The notes beneath the pieces were generated by a model, which was not told the origin of the DNA, ran no database searches, and saw only the letters and a list, made by a program, of their open reading frames with translations. From Enterobacter quasihormaechei (GTDB lineage Bacteria > Pseudomonadota > Gammaproteobacteria > Enterobacterales > Enterobacteriaceae): a stretch of DNA of 64,000 bases. The position numbers and the translations under genes were made by a program. The DNA lies in the NCBI RefSeq assembly GCF_004331385.1, contig NZ_SJON01000018.1, forward strand, positions 1 through 64,000, given 5' to 3'. How positions within the stretch are numbered: position 1 is the first letter of the stretch; every line of letters starts with the position of its first letter. Shown here piece by piece: positions 57,982 through 64,000 of this stretch.

Positions 57982-59376
57982 ATGACAAATCTAAAAAAGC
58001 GCGAACGAGCGAGAACGAATGCATCGTTAATCTCAATGGTGCAGCGTTTTTCTGATATCACCATCATGGTCGGCGGACTGTGGGCGGTGTGTTGGGTCAG
58101 CGGGCAGTCGTTCTTCTACATGCATTTGCTGATGGCGTTGATCGCGCTGGTGGTGTTTCAGATGATTGGCGGCATGACCGATTTTTATCGTTCATGGCGC
58201 GGCGTCAAAATGACCACCGAACTGATGCTGCTGCTCCAGAACTGGACCTTAAGCCTGATTTTCAGCGCAGGCCTGGTGGCGTTCAGCCATGATTTTGATA
58301 ACCGCCTTGTGACTTATCTCTGCTGGTATCTGTTGACCAGCGTTGGCATGGTGGTTTGCCGCTCGCTGATCCGCTTCGGCGCAGGCTGGCTGCGCAACCG
58401 CGGCTATAACCGCCGCTTCGTTGCCGTGGCGGGGGATCTGCCGGTCGGGCAGGTGCTGCTCGACAGCTTCCGCAAAGAGCCGTGGTTAGGTTTTGAAGTG
58501 GTCGGAATTTATCACGACGCGAAGCCCGGCGGCGTGCCGTCCGACTGGGCGGGCAACTACGAACAGCTTATCGACGACGCCAAAGCCGGCAAAATTCATA
58601 ACGTCTACATCGCCATGCAGATGAAGGATGAATCCCGCATCAAGAAACTGATGCGCGAGCTGGCGGATACCACCTGCTCGGTGATCCTCATCCCGGACGT
58701 GTTCACCTTCAACATTCTTCACTCCCGTATTGAAGAGGTAAACGGGGTGCCGGTTGTTCCGCTGTACGACACGCCGCTGTCGGGGATCAACCGCGTGCTG
58801 AAGCGCGTGGAAGACATTGTGCTGTCGTCCCTGATCCTGCTGCTGATCTCCCCTGTGCTGTGCTGCATTGCGCTGGCGGTGAAGATCAGCTCGCCGGGGC
58901 CGATCATCTTCCGTCAGACCCGCTACGGCATGGACGGTAAGCCGATCATGGTGTGGAAGTTCCGCTCCATGAAGGTGATGGAGAACGACAAGGTGGTAAC
59001 CCAGGCGACGCAGAACGATCCGCGCGTCACCCGCGTGGGCAATTTCCTGCGCCGTACCTCGCTGGATGAGCTGCCGCAGTTCATCAACGTGTTCACCGGG
59101 GGGATGTCCATCGTCGGGCCACGTCCTCACGCCGTGGCCCATAACGAGCAGTACCGTACCCTGATTGAAGGCTACATGCTGCGCCATAAGGTGAAGCCAG
59201 GCATTACCGGCTGGGCGCAGATCAACGGCTGGCGCGGCGAGACCGACACGCTGGAAAAAATGGAAAAACGCATCGAGTTCGACCTGGAGTACATCCGCGA
59301 GTGGAGCCTCTGGTTCGATATCAAGATTGTTTTTCTGACCATTTTCAAAGGTTTCGTGAACAAAGCGGCGTACTAA
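57982..59376 (+). CDS. wcaJ: Undecaprenyl-phosphate glucose phosphotransferase WcaJ
   Basis: A 464-residue initiating enzyme that transfers glucose 1-phosphate from UDP-glucose to undecaprenyl phosphate, starting the colanic acid repeat. It has four N-terminal membrane segments, a soluble CoA-binding-like domain, then a fifth re-entrant hydrophobic helix (VLSSLILLLISPVLCCIALAV) and the catalytic bacterial sugar transferase domain (MVWKFRSMKV, RRTSLDELPQFINV, GPRPHAV, KPGITGWAQ). The length equals E. coli WcaJ. AAAGGAAC precedes the ATG. Confidence 0.96.
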   Translation: MTNLKKRERARTNASLISMVQRFSDITIMVGGLWAVCWVSGQSFFYMHLLMALIALVVFQMIGGMTDFYRSWRGVKMTTELMLLLQNWTLSLIFSAGLVAFSHDFDNRLVTYLCWYLLTSVGMVVCRSLIRFGAGWLRNRGYNRRFVAVAGDLPVGQVLLDSFRKEPWLGFEVVGIYHDAKPGGVPSDWAGNYEQLIDDAKAGKIHNVYIAMQMKDESRIKKLMRELADTTCSVILIPDVFTFNILHSRIEEVNGVPVVPLYDTPLSGINRVLKRVEDIVLSSLILLLISPVLCCIALAVKISSPGPIIFRQTRYGMDGKPIMVWKFRSMKVMENDKVVTQATQNDPRVTRVGNFLRRTSLDELPQFINVFTGGMSIVGPRPHAVAHNEQYRTLIEGYMLRHKVKPGITGWAQINGWRGETDTLEKMEKRIEFDLEYIREWSLWFDIKIVFLTIFKGFVNKAAY

Positions 59377-59377
59377 G

Positions 59378-60856
59378 ATGAGCTTACGAGAAAAAACCAT
59401 CAGCGGCGCAAAATGGTCAGCCATGGCCACCATCGTCATCATCGGCCTCGGGCTGGTGCAGATGACGGTGCTGGCGCGCATTATCGATAACCACCAGTTT
59501 GGCCTGCTGACCGTCTCGCTGGTGATTATCGCGCTGGCCGATACGCTGTCTGACTTCGGTATCGCCAACTCCATTATCCAGCGCAAAGAGATCAGCCATC
59601 TGGAGCTGACGACGCTCTACTGGCTGAACGTTGGGCTGGGCATCTTCGTCTTTGTGCTGGTCTTTCTCCTGAGCGACGTGATTGCCAGCGTGCTGCATAA
59701 CCCGGACCTGGCGCCGCTGATGCGCACCCTGTCGTTTGCTTTTGTGGTGATCCCGCACGGGCAGCAGTTCCGCGCGCTGATGCAAAAAGAGCTGGAATTC
59801 AACAAGATTGGCATGATCGAGACCAGCGCCGTGCTGGCGGGCTTTACCTTTACCGTGGTGAGCGCCCATTTCTGGCCGCTGGCGATGACCGCCATTCTTG
59901 GCTACCTCGTTAACTCTGCCGTGCGCACGCTGCTGTTTGGCTTCTTTGGCCGCAAGATTTATCGCCCGGGGCTGCACTTCTCGCTGGCGTCTGTTTCGTC
60001 CAACCTGCGCTTTGGCGCATGGCTGACGGCAGACAGCATCATCAACTACGTGAATACTAACCTCTCCACGCTGGTGCTGGCGCGCATTCTGGGCGCAAGC
60101 GTCGCGGGCGGCTATAACCTGGCGTACAACGTCGCGGTTGTCCCGCCGATGAAGCTCAACCCAATCATTACCCGCGTGCTGTTTCCGGCGTTTGCCAAGA
60201 TTCAGGACGATACCGAGAAGCTGCGCGTGAACTTTTACAAACTGCTCTCCGTGGTGGGGATCATCAACTTCCCGGTGCTGTTGGGGCTGATGGTGGTCTC
60301 CAGCAATTTCGTGCCGCTGGTGTTTGGCGAGAAGTGGAACAGCATCATCCCGATCCTGCAACTGCTGTGCGTTGTGGGGCTGCTGCGCTCGGTGGGGAAC
60401 CCGATTGGTTCTCTGCTGATGGCGAAGGCGCGCGTGGATATCAGCTTCAAGTTCAACGTGTTTAAAACCTTCCTGTTTATTCCGGCAATTATTGTGGGCG
60501 GCCACACGGCGGGCGCCATTGGCGTGACGCTCGGCTTCCTGCTGGTGCAGATCGTCAATACCGTGCTGAGCTACTTCGTGATGATCAAACCGGTTCTGGG
60601 CTCCAGCTACCGTCAGTACATTCTCAGCCTGTGGCTGCCGTTTTACCTCTCATTACCGACGCTTGCGGTGAGCTACGGTCTGGGCGTGGTGCTCAACGGG
60701 CATCTGCCGCTGGCGGCGCTGCTGGCGGTGCAGGTGGCGGCCGGCGCGCTGGCGTTCGGCGTGATGATTGTGCTGTCCCGCAATGCGCTGGTGGTCGAGA
60801 TGAAGCGCCAGTTTTGCCGTAACGAAAAAATGAAAACGCTGCTTCGCGCAGGCTAA
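59378..60856 (+). CDS. wzxC: Colanic acid flippase WzxC
   Basis: A 492-residue polysaccharide-transport membrane protein of the MOP superfamily with about 14 membrane segments (starting KWSAMATIVIIGLGLVQMTV). It should flip the lipid-linked repeat unit from the cytoplasmic to the periplasmic leaflet, where WcaD polymerises it. The length equals E. coli WzxC. It begins 1 nt after the wcaJ stop, suggesting coupled translation. Confidence 0.95.
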   Translation: MSLREKTISGAKWSAMATIVIIGLGLVQMTVLARIIDNHQFGLLTVSLVIIALADTLSDFGIANSIIQRKEISHLELTTLYWLNVGLGIFVFVLVFLLSDVIASVLHNPDLAPLMRTLSFAFVVIPHGQQFRALMQKELEFNKIGMIETSAVLAGFTFTVVSAHFWPLAMTAILGYLVNSAVRTLLFGFFGRKIYRPGLHFSLASVSSNLRFGAWLTADSIINYVNTNLSTLVLARILGASVAGGYNLAYNVAVVPPMKLNPIITRVLFPAFAKIQDDTEKLRVNFYKLLSVVGIINFPVLLGLMVVSSNFVPLVFGEKWNSIIPILQLLCVVGLLRSVGNPIGSLLMAKARVDISFKFNVFKTFLFIPAIIVGGHTAGAIGVTLGFLLVQIVNTVLSYFVMIKPVLGSSYRQYILSLWLPFYLSLPTLAVSYGLGVVLNGHLPLAALLAVQVAAGALAFGVMIVLSRNALVVEMKRQFCRNEKMKTLLRAG

Positions 60857-60871
60857 TTTTACGAGGCCATT

Positions 60872-62152
60872 ATGAAATTACTTATTCTTGGCAACCATAC
60901 CTGCGGCAACCGTGGCGACAGCGCCATCCTGCGCGGTTTACTGGATGCAATTAACACCCTTAAGCCTGAGACAGAAGTGGATGTGATGAGCCGTTATCCG
61001 GTCAGCTCATCCTGGTTACTGAACCGCCCGGTGATGGGCGACCCGCTCTACAGCCAGATGAAACAGCACAACAACGCTGCGGGCGTGATGGGGCGCGTGA
61101 AGAAAGTGCTGCGTCGTCGCTACCAGCACCAGGTGCTGCTTTCCCGCGTCACCGATACCGGCAAGCTGCGCAACATTGCCATCGCGCAGGGCTTTACCGA
61201 TTTCGTGCGTCTGCTGTCCGGCTATGACGCCATTATTCAGGTGGGCGGCTCGTTCTTCGTCGACCTGTACGGCGTGCCGCAGTTTGAGCATGCGCTTTGC
61301 ACCTTTATGGCGAAAAAGCCGCTGTTTATGATCGGCCACAGCGTCGGCCCATTCCAGGATCCGCAGTTTAACCAGCTGGCGAACTATGTCTTCGGCCACT
61401 GCGACGCGCTGATCCTGCGTGAATCGGTCAGCCTCGACATGATGAAGCGCAGCGAAATCGACACCACCAAAGTGGAGCACGGCGTAGACACCGCCTGGCT
61501 GGTGGATCATCAGGATGACAGCTTCCAGGCCAGCTACGCGGTACAGCACTGGCTGGACGTGGCGGCACAGCAGAAAACCGTCGCCATTACCCTGCGTGAA
61601 CTCGCCCCGTTCGATAAACGCCTCGGCACGACCCAGGCGGCGTACGAAAAAGCCTTTGCCGACGTAGTCAACCGCGTGCTGGACAGCGGTTACCAGGTGC
61701 TGGCGCTCTCAACCTGTACCGGTATCGACAGCTACAACAAGGATGACCGCATGGTGGCGCTGAACTTGCGCAACCTGGTGAACGATCCGTCCCGCTACCA
61801 CGTGGTGATGGACGAGCTGAACGACCTGGAGATGGGCAAGCTGCTCTCCGCCTGCGACCTGACCGTGGGCACGCGTCTGCATTCGGCGATTATCTCGATG
61901 AACTTCGGTACGCCGGCCATCGCCATCAACTACGAGCACAAGTCCGCGGGCATTATGCAGCAGCTCGGTATGCCGGAAATGGCCGTCGATATTCGTCATC
62001 TGCTGGACGGATCGCTGGGTGCAATGGTGGGCGACACGCTCGGCCAGCTGCCTGCGATCAACGAGCGTCTGGCGGTGGCGGTGAAAGCCGAACGCGAAAA
62101 GGGCATTGGGATGGTGAAATCCGTCCTCGACCGCGTCCGGGAGGGGAAATGA
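60872..62152 (+). CDS. wcaK: Colanic acid pyruvyltransferase WcaK
   Basis: A 426-residue polysaccharide pyruvyltransferase (CsaB/PssM fold). It has LILGNHTCGNRGDSAILRGLL, IQVGGSFFVDLYG, MIGHSVGPFQ and the C-terminal GTRLHSAIISMNFGTPAIAINY motif, which resembles the CMP/UDP binding end of GT-B enzymes. It should transfer pyruvate from PEP to the terminal galactose as a ketal. It overlaps wcaL by 4 nt. Confidence 0.95.
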   Translation: MKLLILGNHTCGNRGDSAILRGLLDAINTLKPETEVDVMSRYPVSSSWLLNRPVMGDPLYSQMKQHNNAAGVMGRVKKVLRRRYQHQVLLSRVTDTGKLRNIAIAQGFTDFVRLLSGYDAIIQVGGSFFVDLYGVPQFEHALCTFMAKKPLFMIGHSVGPFQDPQFNQLANYVFGHCDALILRESVSLDMMKRSEIDTTKVEHGVDTAWLVDHQDDSFQASYAVQHWLDVAAQQKTVAITLRELAPFDKRLGTTQAAYEKAFADVVNRVLDSGYQVLALSTCTGIDSYNKDDRMVALNLRNLVNDPSRYHVVMDELNDLEMGKLLSACDLTVGTRLHSAIISMNFGTPAIAINYEHKSAGIMQQLGMPEMAVDIRHLLDGSLGAMVGDTLGQLPAINERLAVAVKAEREKGIGMVKSVLDRVREGK

Positions 62153-63369
62153 AGGTTGGTTTCTTCTTACTGAAATTCCCGCTGTCGTCTGAAACTTTCG
62201 TGCTGAACCAAATCACCGCGTTTATTGATATGGGATATGACGTGGAGATTATCGCCCTGCAAAAGGGTGATACGCAGAACACCCATGCGGCGTATACCCA
62301 GTATGGGCTGGAGGCGAAAACCCGCTGGTTGCAGGACGAACCCGCCGGACGGATGAACAAACTGCGCCATCGCGCCGGCCAGACGCTGCGCGGCCTGCAT
62401 CGCACGTCGACCTGGCGGGCGCTGAATATGTCGCGCTACGGGGCGGAGGCCCGCAACCTGATCCTCTCCGCCATTTGCGGGCAAACGGCCCAGCCGTACC
62501 GCGCCGACGTCTTTATCGCCCACTTCGGACCGGCAGGCGTAACCGCCGCGAAACTGCGCGAGCTGGGGGTGATTGAGGGCAAAATCGCCACCATTTTCCA
62601 CGGTATCGATATCTCCAGCCGGGAAGTGCTGAACCACTACACGCCGGAATATCAGCAGCTGTTTCGCCGTGGCGACATGATGCTGCCGATAAGCGATCTG
62701 TGGGCCGGACGCCTGAAAACCATGGGCTGCCCGAGCGACAAAATCACCGTTTCACGCATGGGCGTGGATATGGAACGCTTCACCCAGCGACCAGTCAAGG
62801 TGCCGGGCAAGCCGCTGCAAATTATCTCTGTGGCCCGTCTGACCGAAAAGAAAGGGCTGCACGTGGCCATCGAGGCCTGTCGCCAGCTGAAGGCGCGTGG
62901 CGTGGACTTCCACTACCGCATCCTGGGTATCGGACCGTGGGAGCGTCGTCTGCGCACGCTGATTGAGCAGTATCAGCTGGAAGACGTGGTCGAGATGCCC
63001 GGCTTTAAGCCGAGCCACGAAGTGAAGGCCATGCTCGATGACGCCGATGTGTTTCTGCTGCCCTCCGTGACGGGGGCCGACGGCGATATGGAAGGCATTC
63101 CCGTGGCGCTGATGGAGGCGATGGCGGTCGGCATTCCGGTGGTTTCGACGCTGCACAGCGGGATCCCGGAGCTGATCACCTCTGAACATTCCGGCTGGCT
63201 GGTCCCCGAAAACAACGCGCTGGCGCTGGCGGACCGTCTGGCCGCATTCAGTGACATTGATCGGCAGACGCTGATCCCCGTGCTGCAAAATGCGCGGCAA
63301 AAAGTTGAAGCAGAATTCAATCAGCAGGTGATTAATCGCCAGTTAGCGAGCCTGCTGCAAACGCTGTAA
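62149..63369 (+). CDS. wcaL: Colanic acid glycosyltransferase WcaL
   Basis: A 406-residue GT-B fold, family 4 glycosyltransferase. It begins KVGFFLLKFPLSSETFVLNQ, includes the donor-domain IISVARLTEKKGLHVAIEAC and the E-x7-E motif GDMEGIPVALMEAMAVGIPVV. It probably adds galactose to the repeat unit. It is coupled to wcaK by a 4-nt overlap and is followed 12 nt later by wcaM. Confidence 0.95.
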   Translation: MKVGFFLLKFPLSSETFVLNQITAFIDMGYDVEIIALQKGDTQNTHAAYTQYGLEAKTRWLQDEPAGRMNKLRHRAGQTLRGLHRTSTWRALNMSRYGAEARNLILSAICGQTAQPYRADVFIAHFGPAGVTAAKLRELGVIEGKIATIFHGIDISSREVLNHYTPEYQQLFRRGDMMLPISDLWAGRLKTMGCPSDKITVSRMGVDMERFTQRPVKVPGKPLQIISVARLTEKKGLHVAIEACRQLKARGVDFHYRILGIGPWERRLRTLIEQYQLEDVVEMPGFKPSHEVKAMLDDADVFLLPSVTGADGDMEGIPVALMEAMAVGIPVVSTLHSGIPELITSEHSGWLVPENNALALADRLAAFSDIDRQTLIPVLQNARQKVEAEFNQQVINRQLASLLQTL

Positions 63370-63381
63370 CGCTGAGGTTGT

Positions 63382-64000
63382 ATGCTGAAAAAGATTACCC
63401 GACGCCGATTTGTCTCTTCATTATCCGTCCTGGCCGCCATGCCGCTGCTGTCGCCCCGCGCTGCGCGGGCGGCGACCGGGAAGACGGTTTCTGTCGATCG
63501 CTACAACAATAACGACTGGATCGCCGCCTTTAAGCAGGCCTTTACCGAGGGCGATACCGTTATTGTTCCCGCCGGGTTAACCTGTGAAAACATCAATACC
63601 GGCATTTTTATTCCTGATGGCAAAACCCTGCTGATCCGCGGCGCGCTGAAGGGCAACGGACGCGGACGGTTTGTGCTTCAGGAAGGCTGCAAGGTCATTG
63701 GGGAAGGAGAAGGGCGCACGCATAACATCACGCTGGACGTGCGTGGCTCCGACTGCGTCATTAAAGGGCTGGCGATGAGCGGCTTCGGCCCCGTCACCCA
63801 GATCTACATTGGCGGCAAAAAGCCGCGAGTGATGCGTAACCTGCTTATCGATCGCCTCACCGTGAGCCAGGCCAACTACGCCATTCTGCGCCAGGGATTC
63901 CATAATCAGGTGGACGGTGCGCGCATTACCAACTGTAAGTTCAGCCACTTGCAGGGTGACGCGATAGAGTGGAACGTGGCGATTAACGACCGCAACATCC
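63382..64000 (+). CDS. wcaM: WcaM, colanic acid cluster protein (5' part only)
   Basis: The window holds the first 206 or so codons; the gene runs off the right edge (E. coli WcaM has 464 residues). The N-terminus is a twin-arginine signal peptide ([13 protein letters not shown], hydrophobic stretch, then AARA), so the protein should be exported folded by the Tat system. The mature part begins a right-handed beta-helix pattern ([60 protein letters not shown]), like polysaccharide-modifying proteins. Its role in colanic acid formation is not defined. Confidence 0.93.
   Translation, partial: MLKKITRRRFVSSLSVLAAMPLLSPRAARAATGKTVSVDRYNNNDWIAAFKQAFTEGDTVIVPAGLTCENINTGIFIPDGKTLLIRGALKGNGRGRFVLQEGCKVIGEGEGRTHNITLDVRGSDCVIKGLAMSGFGPVTQIYIGGKKPRVMRNLLIDRLTVSQANYAILRQGFHNQVDGARITNCKFSHLQGDAIEWNVAINDRNI

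Overview
The window is a chromosomal stretch from a member of the Enterobacterales. Gene content, order and protein sequences follow the E. coli thiMD-yegTUVW-fbaB-yegS-yegQ-baeSR-mdtABCD-yegD-alkA-yegE-udk-dcd-asmA-yegH-wza...wcaM block almost gene for gene. The dat-ddc pair, a second Wza/Wzb/Wzc-type set and the moderately high GC point to Enterobacter or a close relative. That genus call is inference from family knowledge, not from a search.

Layout. (1) 1-5.1 kb: a GNAT acetyltransferase and an RcnB-type periplasmic protein on the minus strand, then gfcE-etp-etk, a complete exporter/phosphatase/tyrosine-kinase set of the group 4 capsule type. (2) 5.1-8.1 kb: dat-ddc, making 1,3-diaminopropane from aspartate semialdehyde via diaminobutyrate. 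(3) 8.2-9.7 kb: an AT-rich accessory patch. It holds a small unknown ORF, an exported protein with immunity-protein features, and a broken gene joining an Hcp N-terminus to a DUF2778/Tlde1-like (L,D-transpeptidase fold) C-terminus. This looks like the scar of a type VI secretion effector-immunity module. (4) 9.7-18 kb: a TPP riboswitch driving thiMD, then yegW and the convergent yegTUV operon (nucleoside transporter, ADP-ribosylglycohydrolase, PfkB kinase), fbaB, yegS and the sRNA CyaR. (5) 18-30.5 kb: trhP (yegQ) and the mdtABCD-baeSR efflux/two-component operon. (6) 30.7-41.5 kb: yegD, alkA, the diguanylate cyclase dgcE (yegE), udk, dcd, asmA and yegH. (7) 41.5-64 kb: the colanic acid operon from a JUMPstart/ops leader through wza-wzb-wzc to wcaM, which is cut by the window end.

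How the parts work together. The colanic acid operon is complete for synthesis of the GDP-fucose precursor (cpsB, cpsG, gmd, fcl). It also has the initiating transferase WcaJ, glycosyl-, acetyl- and pyruvyl-transferases, flippase WzxC, polymerase WcaD and the Wza/Wzb/Wzc export machine. A second Wza/Wzb/Wzc set lies 41 kb upstream in the same orientation.

Dispersed short elements punctuate the gene borders. REP/BIME units lie at about 28, 19473, 30583, 39859 and 56401. A separate C-rich/G-rich palindrome family lies at about 5065, 16762, 45991 and 57874. No insertion sequences, tRNA or rRNA genes or CRISPR arrays were seen.
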